33,576 nucleotides of DNA from JAAYCI01 sp047972265 (GCA_047972265.1 JBKEAM010000057.1:1-33576); one strand, 5' to 3'. Shown: positions 1-8,668, numbered from the stretch's first letter. A program made the numbers and translations. Notes: a model not told the origin generated them from the sequence alone.

Positions 1-206
1 TGGCCCCTAAAAGTGCAGCACCGGAGCCCCAGCGCCGACTGAACGAACAACAAATTAGGTGCTCCAAGGTGCTAACCTTTTCGGGGACCTTTTGCTAACA
101 TTTTTACTTGACGAACACACATATAAAGAGAACTCTCACGCAAAAATGAAATTTGAACTACTTTCACTACTTCATCACTCATTTTAAATTCTAAAATATT
201 GAGCTA
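1..206. other. Left edge, no confident gene
   Basis: This stretch lies beyond the terminator that closes the minus-strand phage-like operon. A plus-strand frame is open from base 3 to a TAA at 96-98 (31 codons, proline and arginine rich at first), so it could be the 3' end of a gene cut by the window edge, but nothing in it is recognisable. Inside it TGCTAAC followed by C or A and four T occurs twice, at 70-81 and 93-104, with ACCTTTT repeated between. This may be recombination- or transcription-related, but no function can be assigned. Confidence 0.3.
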
Positions 207-243
207 TAGAAATACCCTGCCCCATTAGGAGCAGGGCGTTTCC
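207..243 (-). terminator. Terminator of the phage-like operon
   Basis: On the minus strand CCCTGC and GCAGGG form a GC-rich stem around a short loop, followed by a T-rich tail. It lies about 40 bp past the second (TAA) stop of the tape measure reading frame and about 165 bp past the first (TAG) stop. Its position fits the longer reading frame well. Confidence 0.65.
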
Positions 244-281
244 ATTGTTGTCGGGATTTCTTTGATTGAACCGTTTGGCTA

Positions 282-392
282 TTAGGTAACAAACCTATAT
301 CCGTTGGCATTTTGTTGTGTAGTCACAGCGTCAGTAATAGTGCGATTGCCAACTTGAACTACGGTTTGTTCTTTTTTGTCCGCTTGTCGCTA
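282..392 (-). other. In-frame TAG and 35-codon C-terminal extension of the tape measure gene
   Basis: The tape measure frame stops at TAG (390-392). The same frame then stays open for 35 codons to a TAA at 282-284. The extension reads RQADKKEQTVVQVGNRTITD then AVTTQQNANGYRFVT. Its VVQVGNRTITDAV core resembles the beta-strand tail that ends many Firmicutes tape measure proteins, a resemblance recalled rather than searched. TAG differs from the Gln codon CAG by one base, and the base after TAG is C, a context often regarded as leaky. The options are a nonsense mutation, readthrough, or TAG recoded as Gln. Confidence 0.6.
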
Positions 393-3300
393 AGTATTTT
401 CCGCAATTTTTGAATCGTTCAGTGCTTCAAGTACAGCGTCTCTGATTTCACCACGCAGATTGGAATATTCTGCTACAAAGCTACTATTGCTTGTGATATT
501 TGCAGAGACGGACTTGGCGAAGGAATCACTGCTGTAGTACCTCAATGCAGAGGTGTCCACGGCGAAACTCATGACCGGGCTGACGCTCACAAAAGAATCC
601 GCCCAAGTGTTCACGACACCTCTCGTGGTCTTGCCAATCCGGGATATACCGAGGTTGTAGCCGAGGACTGTATCTCCGCCTATTCTCTCGAAGACTTTGG
701 ACGGAGAATTGGAATCCAGAGCTTCCTTAAAGGTCTCTTTTGCGTCATTCGCCCATCTACGCATATAGGAACGAGAGAGGTCGTAGAAATCATTGATACC
801 ATTGTTGAAACCCTTAATGACATCTTTCGCAATGTCATAGAAAGTGCTGGACGATACTATGTCGGTGAAGTATTTCTTGGTATTGTTAGCCCAAGTAGTC
901 ATTCCGCTCTTTGCGCTTTCAGACTGACCAACAATGCCGTTCTTGAAGCCGTTCACGATGTCATTTGCGTACTTCTCGAAGGTCTCCTTGTTTATTCCGC
1001 CGAAAGAGGAATTGTTGAACCACTTTTGAACATCACTACCCCAATTTGTTATCGTGGTCTGAATCGTGGAATACTTGTTTTTGACACCTTCGTTGAACCC
1101 TGTCACGATGTTTTCACCTACAGTCTTCAAGTTCACTTTCAGACCTTCGGAGAGTTTCACCGTTCCACTCGACCCGGCTACAGTGCCGAGCTTATCAACG
1201 AAGTCAACATATTCTGCCAACAAACCGACTGCGGTTTTCAGTTCGGGGACAGCTACATTCAGCTTGTCGTTCAACTCTTTCGCCTGTCCTGCGATTTTCT
1301 CCACATCGTTCTTCATTTTCTCGATAGGGTCTTGAGTGAACCAACCGATAATCGTGTCGATTGTTGCGGACAATCCAGCGACAGCACTCGCTCCTGTATA
1401 TCTGACAACCTCTCCGGCAAACGCAGTCATGAAGTCTACGAAGTCGGACATATCGGTAGTCAAACCGGGGAGTTTTCCGTTCAAATCATCGAGAGCCGGG
1501 GCAAGGTTGTTTCCAAGTTCTTTTGCCACAGCCACAAGACTTTCGATGAACAGCACCACGGCTATAGCCAGCTCCACGAGGATAGCAGTACCAAGACCAA
1601 TAGCCAAAGGCAACAGTCCTGCGCTTGCCACGGTAGCCACGCCGAGAGCGGCAGTGACAACCCCTATCCCAACCAGTAAAGCAGTGCCAAGTCCAATACC
1701 TTTCGCAATGGTGTCACCATTGTCCAGTACAGGTTGCCATGCCTTGCCAATTTCGTCTAAACCCTTTCCTATCGCCCAAATCTCTATTAAAAAGAGACCA
1801 GCGGCGATACCCAGCTCTGCCAAGATAGCCACGCCGAGAGCAATGTTTACAATAAGCGGTGTACCTACAGAGCCTAAGAGAGCGGTCACAACGCCGATTG
1901 CCGCTAAGATACCGACTCCGATACCCATTGCCGCCGCAACTGTGCCGCCGTTGTCAATGACAGGTTGCCAAGCGATACCGACCTGTTCCAGCTCCATTCC
2001 GAGCAGGATAATTGCGCCTGTGATAAGCAATGCCGCCGCCGCAACCTCTGCGACAATCACGATACCCATACCAAGGTTTTTAGCAAGAGTGGTGAGTTTT
2101 GTGAACAACTGTCCAGTGGAGGTGTTCATCGTTTCTGTGGTAGTAGTAAGTGCTTTTCCAGCTTCCGCAACCTCCTTCGCAGGAGCAAGAGCAGTTTTTG
2201 CAGTCTTGAAGTAGCCAGTGACTTTTACAATACCGAAAATGGTCTCAGCCGCACCGATACCGAAAGTCACCCAATCAACCTTGTCCCACTGAATGTTTCC
2301 TGCTTCGTCTTGAGCTTTTTTAAGCTCACCGAGAGCAGTGGTGATACCAACGAGGGTAAAACCGGCACCGAGAAGTGCGGCATTGCTTTTTAGTCCGCCA
2401 AGGGCGATTGTCACCGTTCCGATACCTCTGATGATACCTACGATGTTTTCCCAATCAACCTCTCCTGTTTTGGCAATGTCAACTATCTCTCGAATTATGT
2501 TGCCAATACCCCCGATTACCAGCAATGCACTACCTGTTTTCACATTGCCAAGGGCAGTCAAAGCCGCACCCATTCCTGTTGCAAACTCAGCGATGATGCC
2601 GCTAACATTGTCGAAGTTAGCCCCATTTTCCATAATGTCTTTCACATTGTCAATGAGGTGACTCATGCTGTCAGCAAGTAATAAGAGATAGCCAAAGCCC
2701 GTTCCTTTTTCACCCATTTTGGAAACCTTGTCGATAAAGGTGGACACGCCTGTTGCGATTTTCCATGTGGCGAAACTCGCTCCAATCATGCCTACTGTGC
2801 TGAGTATTCTGCCGAGACGTGTGTCAAACAACTCAGACCAAGAGTCAATACCATCGGCTATGCCTAGCCATTCCTTCATTCGTTCAACAAGGGCGGCTAT
2901 AGGTGATTCGGCTAAGTTTTCCAAAAAGTCATAGGTAGGTAGTTCAAATCCAAGACCGCCACCTCCGCCAATATCAGCACCGCTACCGCTATCGGATTGT
3001 TCCGGGGGACTGAGAACATTAAGTTCATCAATGCCAAGGAGAGCGTTTTTGAGTTCTTTTGCTTTCTTCGTAGCGTCACCAAGACCATCGGCTACATCTT
3101 CTGTGCCACTTGATATACCGCCAACGGCTTCGCCGACAGCACCGAAATCTGTGAGCTTTATACCAAGCAGTCCGGCAATAACTTCTGCTACATAGCGAAG
3201 AACCTTAACCACGGCGGTTGCGACAGGTACGATTGCTTGCAGTGCAGGAAGGAATAGATTTCCAAGCGCACGACCACACTGAACAACTTGAGCTTTCAGA

Positions 3301-4652
3301 ATACGAAGTTGGTTCGCAGGAGCAATCAATGTACGAGCCATATCGCCTTGAGCGACTGTGACCTGTGTCATGATTGCGTAGTAACGCAGTTCTGCTTTTT
3401 CAGCCTGTGTCATAGCGTTTACGCTCTTGGTGATACCAAGGTTCAACGCTTCCTGCTGTAGTCTCGCAACTGAAAGGTCATAACCGAGTCTACGAAGGGG
3501 TTCAAGTTCGCCGGAAATGCCCGATTGTAGCTTCTGCATGGCTTCCTCAAAACCACCTGTGAGGTTGTAAAAGGAAGTTATATCGTAACCGAGCTGAGTC
3601 AAGTTCTGACTCATTGTGTATGCTCTATCGCTTGCCACTCCAAACCCACTTGTAATGGTCATAAAAACGCCTTGGCTTTTCAACCACTCCGCCGGGTCTA
3701 TACCAACGAGTTCTGAAACGCTTTCGGCGTATTCTTTGGCTGAGTCTGCGTATTCACCCATAGCCACCGTAAAAAGATTCAGAGACTCGATATAGGTGTT
3801 AGAGCTTGTAATCCATGAAGCAATGACACGAGCGATTCTTGTCACAGCGATATACGCTATACCGATTTTTGCCGCAAGGTTCACATAACTCGTGCCTGTT
3901 TTAGCGTTAGAGGTTGCCAGTTTCTCATTGTCCGCAATAAGTCTTTGAATACGAGTGGGGAAAGCCGCAAAACCAGCGGACACCTTTTCCATCTGAGTAG
4001 CCAATGGTGTGAACACTCTAACAAGCGACTGAATTTGATTGTAGAGCGTCCTCATGTCTACATTTTTCAAATTCTCCATCAGTTTTGGAATCTTGTTCAA
4101 CTGAGTGACGAACGAGGTCAAATTGTTCTTACCCATGTTGGAAAGCTGACTCAGTGCTGATACAAGCTCCGCAAGTTTACTGCTCAATCCTCCCATGTTT
4201 ACAGAATTGAGTGCCTGTACCGCTTGAGGTAGCCGCTGTAGCTGAGAAATAAAGCTGTTTAAGTTGGACTTGCCGACACCCGAAAGAGAGCCTAAACCAG
4301 TGGCAAGTTCCGTAAGTGTCGAAAAATTTGTGCCACTGATGGAATTAATCGCAGTGCCGATATTGGTTATCTGTGTGGGAACAGAAGACGAGAGCTTGAG
4401 ATTTCCGCACGAGGAAAGAGTCTGCAAACCCTGTGCGAGTTTGTTCAGATTGTCTGCGTTTGTGCCGCTAACGCCGTTTAGAGCGGTATTCAGAGTGGTG
4501 AGCTGTTTTGATACAGCATTCAACCCTAAACCGCCCTTTGTTGCACTCTTTAATTTAGACAGATTAGCCGTTAGACTGTCGATACTTTTAGCCGCTTCGG
4601 CAGACGGAGCTTGTATTTCAATTTGCAACGATTCGACCGTAATATCACTCAT
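390..4652 (-). CDS. Phage tail tape measure protein
   Basis: This long protein (1420 residues to the TAG stop) would set tail length and line the tail tube before DNA ejection. The first 220 residues are Ser/Thr/Asn/Leu-rich repeats of about 45 residues with heptad-like leucines. A conserved-looking globular segment follows (around 300-500, GELEPLRRLGYDLS), of the type seen in TP901-like tape measures. A Gly/Ser/Asp linker and several hydrophobic helices come next. Two successive copies of an approximately 85-residue unit containing IAWQPVIDNG or KAWQPVLDNG lie near bases 1495-2005. The C-terminal part carries repeated WxxxxxxYF-type blocks. The start was chosen at MSDITVESL because an AGGAGG lies just upstream; the longer frame would begin inside a hairpin. 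It directly follows a DUF5055-like chaperone, as expected in a tail module. See the separate entry for the extension after the TAG. Confidence 0.88.
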   Translation of the reverse strand: MSDITVESLQIEIQAPSAEAAKSIDSLTANLSKLKSATKGGLGLNAVSKQLTTLNTALNGVSGTNADNLNKLAQGLQTLSSCGNLKLSSSVPTQITNIGTAINSISGTNFSTLTELATGLGSLSGVGKSNLNSFISQLQRLPQAVQALNSVNMGGLSSKLAELVSALSQLSNMGKNNLTSFVTQLNKIPKLMENLKNVDMRTLYNQIQSLVRVFTPLATQMEKVSAGFAAFPTRIQRLIADNEKLATSNAKTGTSYVNLAAKIGIAYIAVTRIARVIASWITSSNTYIESLNLFTVAMGEYADSAKEYAESVSELVGIDPAEWLKSQGVFMTITSGFGVASDRAYTMSQNLTQLGYDITSFYNLTGGFEEAMQKLQSGISGELEPLRRLGYDLSVARLQQEALNLGITKSVNAMTQAEKAELRYYAIMTQVTVAQGDMARTLIAPANQLRILKAQVVQCGRALGNLFLPALQAIVPVATAVVKVLRYVAEVIAGLLGIKLTDFGAVGEAVGGISSGTEDVADGLGDATKKAKELKNALLGIDELNVLSPPEQSDSGSGADIGGGGGLGFELPTYDFLENLAESPIAALVERMKEWLGIADGIDSWSELFDTRLGRILSTVGMIGASFATWKIATGVSTFIDKVSKMGEKGTGFGYLLLLADSMSHLIDNVKDIMENGANFDNVSGIIAEFATGMGAALTALGNVKTGSALLVIGGIGNIIREIVDIAKTGEVDWENIVGIIRGIGTVTIALGGLKSNAALLGAGFTLVGITTALGELKKAQDEAGNIQWDKVDWVTFGIGAAETIFGIVKVTGYFKTAKTALAPAKEVAEAGKALTTTTETMNTSTGQLFTKLTTLAKNLGMGIVIVAEVAAAALLITGAIILLGMELEQVGIAWQPVIDNGGTVAAAMGIGVGILAAIGVVTALLGSVGTPLIVNIALGVAILAELGIAAGLFLIEIWAIGKGLDEIGKAWQPVLDNGDTIAKGIGLGTALLVGIGVVTAALGVATVASAGLLPLAIGLGTAILVELAIAVVLFIESLVAVAKELGNNLAPALDDLNGKLPGLTTDMSDFVDFMTAFAGEVVRYTGASAVAGLSATIDTIIGWFTQDPIEKMKNDVEKIAGQAKELNDKLNVAVPELKTAVGLLAEYVDFVDKLGTVAGSSGTVKLSEGLKVNLKTVGENIVTGFNEGVKNKYSTIQTTITNWGSDVQKWFNNSSFGGINKETFEKYANDIVNGFKNGIVGQSESAKSGMTTWANNTKKYFTDIVSSSTFYDIAKDVIKGFNNGINDFYDLSRSYMRRWANDAKETFKEALDSNSPSKVFERIGGDTVLGYNLGISRIGKTTRGVVNTWADSFVSVSPVMSFAVDTSALRYYSSDSFAKSVSANITSNSSFVAEYSNLRGEIRDAVLEALNDSKIAENT

Positions 4653-4676
4653 AGGAATTCCTCCTTTCGTAAAATA

Positions 4677-4728
4677 AAAATGGTGCATGACTGTTTGAGC
4701 TTTTCGCTCGTGCAATCATGCACCATTT
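4677..4728 (-). promoter_or_regulatory. Long hairpin just before the tape measure ribosome binding site
   Basis: GGTGCATGA and TCATGCACC form the outer stem, extended by A/T pairs, and GAGC/GCTC forms an inner stem around a short loop. On the minus strand the stem is followed by TTTTTATTTT, then the AGGAGG and ATG of the tape measure gene. It therefore has the form of an intrinsic terminator placed directly upstream of a gene. It is related in sequence and position to the hairpin at 8961-9011. Confidence 0.75.
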
Positions 4729-4749
4729 GTAAAGTAGTGGTATTATTCT

Positions 4750-5076
4750 TTAGCTTCGCTCCCAAGGTATGCCATTCCGAACTTGTTCCAGCTCTGTTAC
4801 AAATTCCTCGTAAACAATCGTGAGCATTTGGGCTAATGCATTCAGAAGTTCGCCTTTACCATCGAATTGAGCAAAAATCTCGTCTATTTTCTTACGTGAA
4901 ACGAATCTGTGATTGGCAATAAATGCTCCGGCAAACAGTTCGGGGAGAAGAACCATTGGCTTTGCAAGCACTTCCTCCGCTACAAATCCTCGCCGCTCCA
5001 TTTCTACAACAGAATTTCGAGTATATTCCAAAGCATAGGGCTTGTCCTTGTAAACGAATTTAATTTTACTTACCAT
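4750..5076 (-). CDS. DUF5055-like tail assembly chaperone
   Basis: This 108-residue soluble acidic protein starts with a short beta-hairpin-like segment (KIKFVYKDKPYALEYTR). The segment MERRGF, then PMVLLPELFAGAFIANHRFV, matches my recollection of the DUF5055 family of Firmicutes phages. Genes in this position, just before the tape measure gene, usually encode tail assembly chaperones that coat the tape measure during tail assembly. The start has a good AGGAGG seven bases upstream. No frameshifted second product, as in the lambda G/GT pair, was identified. The family call comes from pattern memory; the chaperone role is inferred from position. Confidence 0.65.
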   Translation of the reverse strand: MVSKIKFVYKDKPYALEYTRNSVVEMERRGFVAEEVLAKPMVLLPELFAGAFIANHRFVSRKKIDEIFAQFDGKGELLNALAQMLTIVYEEFVTELEQVRNGIPWERS

Positions 5077-5096
5077 GATAAATTCCTCCTATATTT

Positions 5097-5423
5097 TTAT
5101 TCTTGGTTAGTGTCTTCGCCGCACAGACCAGCGTCCAATGCAAATTGCTTTTCGAGCCGTGCCAGCCGCTCACGTTTTGCCTGCAAAGGCACAGGTTCTT
5201 CACATACAAAAGCATTTAGCCCATCTATGGTACTGCGAAACCGATAAGCGAATACGAAGCGAATGAAATCCCCGTCCTCGGCTGACTGCCCTTCAATCCA
5301 ATTTTGAGTGAATGAGAGCCAACGTTGCGAGGTAGGAGAGGTAGCTTCTCGGTAGCGCACCGCTAAGCGCATAAAATGCTCAACCACTGCCGTGAAATAC
5401 CACTTGAATTGAATACCGCTCAT
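5097..5423 (-). CDS. Unknown phage-like protein, 108 aa
   Basis: I do not recognise this protein. It has no signal peptide and is rich in aromatic and basic residues in the first half (FKWYFTAVVEHFMRLAVRYR), with a predicted helical C-terminal part (LQAKRERLARLEKQFALDAG) that could coil. AAGGAGGG precedes the ATG at good spacing. It lies between the two overlapping unknown genes upstream and the DUF5055-like gene downstream, with 20 bp to the latter. In tail modules this slot often holds a head-tail or tail completion protein, but nothing in the sequence proves that here. Confidence 0.6.
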   Translation of the reverse strand: MSGIQFKWYFTAVVEHFMRLAVRYREATSPTSQRWLSFTQNWIEGQSAEDGDFIRFVFAYRFRSTIDGLNAFVCEEPVPLQAKRERLARLEKQFALDAGLCGEDTNQE

Positions 5424-5443
5424 TATAAAGCCCTCCTTGCGGA

Positions 5444-5731
5444 TTATTCGGTAAAGGTAACTCTGTCACCGCAAGCCTTAAAGTTTCGATACGCCGACCC
5501 ATATGACTCGGGACAATTTGCCAAAATTTCATTTATGGTCTCCTCAATGACAGAGCCGGACTTACCCTCTGTCTCTCTGTTGATAAACGCGAGAAGACCA
5601 TCGGTGTCTTTGAAAAAATACAGTACACGGGGCTTTTCGGACGAGGAGGAGTCTTCATCGTAGCAATCGGGGCTTCCCTCGCCAACAAACTCAGCCCAAA
5701 AAAGCACGGTCAATACGCTTTGTGCCGCCAT
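5444..5731 (-). CDS. Unknown small acidic protein
   Basis: This is a 95-residue protein if started at MAAQSVLTVLF. The open frame continues to 5851, but that part reads as an unlikely Cys/Arg-rich sequence and is a shadow of the neighbouring gene. The body is acidic (DCYDEDSSSSEK), followed by RVLYFFKDTDGLLAFINRE, which looks like a compact alpha/beta fold. The chosen start overlaps the 3' end of the preceding gene by 41 bp and has only a weak ribosome binding site, so translation may depend on coupling. A GTG or TTG start slightly further in is possible. The family is unknown. Confidence 0.5.
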   Translation of the reverse strand: MAAQSVLTVLFWAEFVGEGSPDCYDEDSSSSEKPRVLYFFKDTDGLLAFINRETEGKSGSVIEETINEILANCPESYGSAYRNFKACGDRVTFTE

Positions 5732-6317
5732 GTTCCGTAAATGTATCTTCGGTTTGTAAATACGGCAACATTTTACGGACAGAAAAAGACAGATTCTCCT
5801 CCGTGCCTTTATAGTTAGACAAAAAGTTCGCCACATGGTCTTCAAAAACATCGAGTAAGCGCAAACGATGTTCCGGCTCCTCTACAATTAAACGCAGGTC
5901 GTGTTTCATTGCAATTTGGGATAACATTTGCATAGCCAGGGGACAATATGACAGTTGTTCTGCATACAGACTAAGCTGTGTTGGTGTCAGATTGTCGAGC
6001 ATACCCAAGATTTGTAAAGTACTTACAATTTCGGGTGTGGGTGCTTTAACTGCCTGTTGAAGTGCAATCAGCCGCATAGCTTCAAATTCGGGGACAAGTT
6101 TGATTTTCGCTTTGGAGACAAGTTCCTTGTGACATGAGTTAAACTCTGTCTGTGCCGAATCAACCTCCCGGTCATAGACGGTTCGGGTGATTTCGTCTTT
6201 GTTCAAAAGTTCGGTAGCCTTTTGAGTGGCCTTTTGATAAGTGTTTTGAACTTCATTGGTTTTTGCGTAATGAAAGCGCATTGCTCTCATAACATTGGAA
6301 TAATGATTTCGCTTCAT
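5691..6317 (-). CDS. Unknown phage-like protein, 208 aa
   Basis: This is a mostly helical soluble protein. The N-terminal 75 residues are charged and coil-like. The middle contains TPEIVSTLQILGMLDNLTPTQ and then LYAEQLSYCPLAMQMLSQIAMKHDL, a pattern I associate loosely with phage morphogenesis hypotheticals (scaffold-like or head accessory), without a firm family. AGGAGGG lies eight bases before the ATG. The gene follows the terminase-small-subunit-like gene, and its stop lies inside the next gene. A structural or assembly role is inferred from context only. Confidence 0.6.
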   Translation of the reverse strand: MKRNHYSNVMRAMRFHYAKTNEVQNTYQKATQKATELLNKDEITRTVYDREVDSAQTEFNSCHKELVSKAKIKLVPEFEAMRLIALQQAVKAPTPEIVSTLQILGMLDNLTPTQLSLYAEQLSYCPLAMQMLSQIAMKHDLRLIVEEPEHRLRLLDVFEDHVANFLSNYKGTEENLSFSVRKMLPYLQTEDTFTEHGGTKRIDRAFLG

Positions 6318-6382
6318 GGTAAAATCCCTCCTAAAATTAGTGGTTTATTGCGTTGCATACTCCTAAAATGTCTACAAATGCT

Positions 6383-6946
6383 TTACTTCTCGGTATCATC
6401 TAGTAAATATCGCTTGCGGATGGCTTCCACATCATAATCGCCATCGGTTGGTGTTTGTGCGACCGGGGCAAGGTCTAGCCTGTCTACAAACCCATGATTA
6501 TTCTTTAAAATGAAGATGGACATGATAGGGTTTGCGCTACCGTATAGTCCGGCATTGCTGATAATATCGGCAAACGCTTCTTTGACTTGCTGGATAAAAT
6601 CTGTAGTTGGGTGAGTGGGATGCGCCAGCAAAAATTGATTCAAATTTTGCCTAGAGCAACCAAATGCTAATGCCAGCCCGGATACGCTCGGAAACACCTT
6701 TGCAATCTCAGTAGCTTCCATGTATTCAAACGTTCTTGCCTGTACGGAAGGTGTGTCCTTCAAATCGAGTCGAGTACGAACCGTGGACTCCTGTAGCATT
6801 TTGCGCTTAGTACAGCTATCAGCCGCAAGCTGATTAGCTTTGTGCGCATCTGATAACTCTTTATACATCTTTGATTTGTGATTGTTGGCTTGTTTTTCTG
6901 CGGCCAATACCTTTGCCATTGACTGTGCCGTAATGGAATCGCTCAT
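6383..6946 (-). CDS. Terminase small subunit-like DNA-binding protein
   Basis: This 187-residue protein has a basic N-terminus, then a helix-turn-helix region around residues 80-108 (FPSVSGLALAFGCSRQNLNQ). A C-terminal block at about 137-158 (SANPIMSIFILKNNHGFVDR) resembles the NPxxxIFxLKNNxGxxDK block of small terminases and related DNA-packaging initiators. Such proteins recognise the packaging site and recruit the large terminase. The start overlaps the helicase stop (ATGA), with AAGGAGG upstream. No large terminase follows. In satellites a stand-alone small terminase redirects a helper phage's packaging machinery. The family call rests on motif memory, so an unrelated HTH regulator is possible. 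Confidence 0.6.
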   Translation of the reverse strand: MSDSITAQSMAKVLAAEKQANNHKSKMYKELSDAHKANQLAADSCTKRKMLQESTVRTRLDLKDTPSVQARTFEYMEATEIAKVFPSVSGLALAFGCSRQNLNQFLLAHPTHPTTDFIQQVKEAFADIISNAGLYGSANPIMSIFILKNNHGFVDRLDLAPVAQTPTDGDYDVEAIRKRYLLDDTEK

Positions 6947-8478
6947 TTTAATTCCTCCTTTTTCATAGTGAAGCGTAATCCCGAAATACCATTGGATTTG
7001 TACTTTTCAAACGAAACCCCTGCCGCTTCAAGGTTGCTCCTAATTCCGTTTAATCGCTTTGATAGGCGAGTGGCATCCGGCGGAAATGACTTAACAGATG
7101 TGTTCACGCCATTCTCCGGCACAATTTTTCTCAGTGCTTGGAGCAATAGTGCCGCACTTCCACGCCATTCGCTGTGAACAGACATGAGTGCGAGAATAAG
7201 AGCGGCAACAGGGTCATTCGCAATGGCTTCGGCGTTCTGAGTTTCCCGATTTTCAGCATATTCCTGCAAAAAGCGTTCGCCACCACCATCTTCGAGGGCT
7301 TCTCCGATGGCATAGCCCCATTTAGCGAAGTCTGCCATTCGGGGTAGCTTGTCGAGTTTAACAGTCGGATATATCTTCATTGCCGCCGCCAATGTGTCGA
7401 AAACGCCGCCCAATATAGAAGCCTTTGCGTCTTCAAATTCGGCTTGTATCGTGGAGAGTTCCCTGCGCTCGTCTTCTAAAATTCGTTCCAGTTCGAGGAG
7501 TACGCTTCTGTCAAGCAAATCCGGGCGAGTAGCCACGTTGGATATGCCATTCAAGACAATTCCCCGCTGAAATGAGTAAGTCACAGAGTCCGAATCACTG
7601 TACAATGTCCGATTTTGAACCCCTCCACCAGTGATAGCTCGACATAGAAAATCACTTGTTTCTTCATCGAGATAGCTGACGTTGTCAAAAGGGACTAACC
7701 AATGCTCCAAGAGGTTCACGAGCAAATTTCGGGAGTCCTTCGACAAGGTGAGCGTTTTGAGCAAGGAAGGGTCTATCACGGACTTTAGAAACTCACAAGT
7801 CGTTGTTTTCGCCGCACCTTTTTCACCATAAATAGTAAGTAGGGGTCGAGGAATTCCGGGAACAAAGGAAGACACCAGCCAGACCATGAACAGAAAACGG
7901 TGCTTTTTAATAGACACAAAGTCCAAAATCTTCCGTATATCACCACCGGGAATCGGTATGACTTGGGGTAACTGGTGCGTAAACCTCCGAAACATAGGGG
8001 GGAGCTTGTTAGTTACCGTCCAGCTCCCGGGCATAACGTGAACCACGTCCCATTCCTTATTGCCAAGGTCGTAATATATGGCGTCACTTGTTCCGGCAAC
8101 TCGGGTGTGCAGAATTCTTTCTTTTTTCTCAAGATAGAGTGCGGAAAAGGTCATGATGTCGATGGCTTCGTTAATTGCGTTATTACCAATCGCTCGCCCG
8201 GTTGACTGGTAATACCATCCCGCTAACCTCGCCCGAAAGGCCTTGCTACCAAGGTTGCAAATCTCAAAATGACCATCAACAGGAATTGCGGCAAAAGGTT
8301 CGTCACGCTCTGTGTGAAAAAATTCCGTTCCAGTTGAGTCTACAATATCCAACATCTTTTGACTATGTGTAGGTTTTGGGGATTTTGTTTCCTCTCCATC
8401 TACGGCATCGTCAGCAAGGAGTGCATCAAGCTCGCTGGTGGAATATTCTTTTTTTTTGAGTCCATTGTTACTGCTCAC
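6943..8478 (-). CDS. Replication helicase / primase-associated ATPase of a mobile element
   Basis: This is a 511-residue P-loop NTPase. The Walker A GEKGAAKTT lies at about 218-226, a Walker B-like WLVPFDNVSYLDEE at about 260-273, a sensor-type LNGISN near 309-314 and an arginine-finger-like RPDLLDR at about 318-324. The arrangement fits SF3/D5-like helicases that initiate replication of phages, satellites and integrative elements. No primase active site is evident in the N-terminal domain. The start was placed at GTG (8478), which has GAGG-type pairing upstream and an 11-bp overlap with the HTH gene. A longer frame to 8517 reads as shadow sequence. A run of nine A lies near the 5' end. The likely target is the iteron array beyond the operon promoter. 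Confidence 0.8.
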   Translation of the reverse strand: MSSNNGLKKKEYSTSELDALLADDAVDGEETKSPKPTHSQKMLDIVDSTGTEFFHTERDEPFAAIPVDGHFEICNLGSKAFRARLAGWYYQSTGRAIGNNAINEAIDIMTFSALYLEKKERILHTRVAGTSDAIYYDLGNKEWDVVHVMPGSWTVTNKLPPMFRRFTHQLPQVIPIPGGDIRKILDFVSIKKHRFLFMVWLVSSFVPGIPRPLLTIYGEKGAAKTTTCEFLKSVIDPSLLKTLTLSKDSRNLLVNLLEHWLVPFDNVSYLDEETSDFLCRAITGGGVQNRTLYSDSDSVTYSFQRGIVLNGISNVATRPDLLDRSVLLELERILEDERRELSTIQAEFEDAKASILGGVFDTLAAAMKIYPTVKLDKLPRMADFAKWGYAIGEALEDGGGERFLQEYAENRETQNAEAIANDPVAALILALMSVHSEWRGSAALLLQALRKIVPENGVNTSVKSFPPDATRLSKRLNGIRSNLEAAGVSFEKYKSNGISGLRFTMKKEELK

Positions 8479-8668
8479 CGTCCTCACCTCGCAACTGACG
8501 CAAATAGGCGTAAACATTCACCTTGAAGTTTTTTCCGCACTTTATAGACGGAATAGTTCCATCACGGAGACCCTTGTAAATAAAGTCTCTCGAAAGACCG
8601 CTAAACTCTTGAAAAAGAGCAGGAGATAGGTACAATGGGCCATTGTACTTAAAATCATTTTCAATCAT
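8468..8668 (-). CDS. Small helix-turn-helix protein, excisionase-like
   Basis: This 66-residue protein has the layout of the HTH_17/excisionase group: LSPALFQEFSGLSRDFIYKG forms the helix-turn-helix, followed by LRDGTIPSIKCGKNFKVNVY, a wing-like segment with a conserved G(T/E)IP..K.GK pattern, and a short C-terminal helix. It could act as a recombination directionality factor, as a regulator of the operon promoter, or as an accessory replication protein. GGAGGGG precedes the ATG, and the start overlaps the previous stop by 8 bp. No integrase is visible to partner it. Confidence 0.75.
   Translation of the reverse strand: MIENDFKYNGPLYLSPALFQEFSGLSRDFIYKGLRDGTIPSIKCGKNFKVNVYAYLRQLRGEDGEQ

Noticed and set aside
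1336..2214. A 292-codon open frame on the plus strand, plus others at 1026-1679 and 1965-2393
   Set aside because: They lie antisense within the tape measure gene. Their Ala/Pro/Thr-rich composition is what repetitive Gly/Ala/Val coding gives when read backwards, and no ribosome binding sites are present.
8440..8460. A9 run near the 5' end of the helicase gene as a second frameshift site
   Set aside because: The frame stays open and coding-like through the run, so no shift is needed.
8478..8517. Upstream ATG at 8517 as the helicase start
   Set aside because: The 13 extra residues (Cys-rich) lie inside the HTH gene, and the GTG at 8478 has better ribosome binding site placement.
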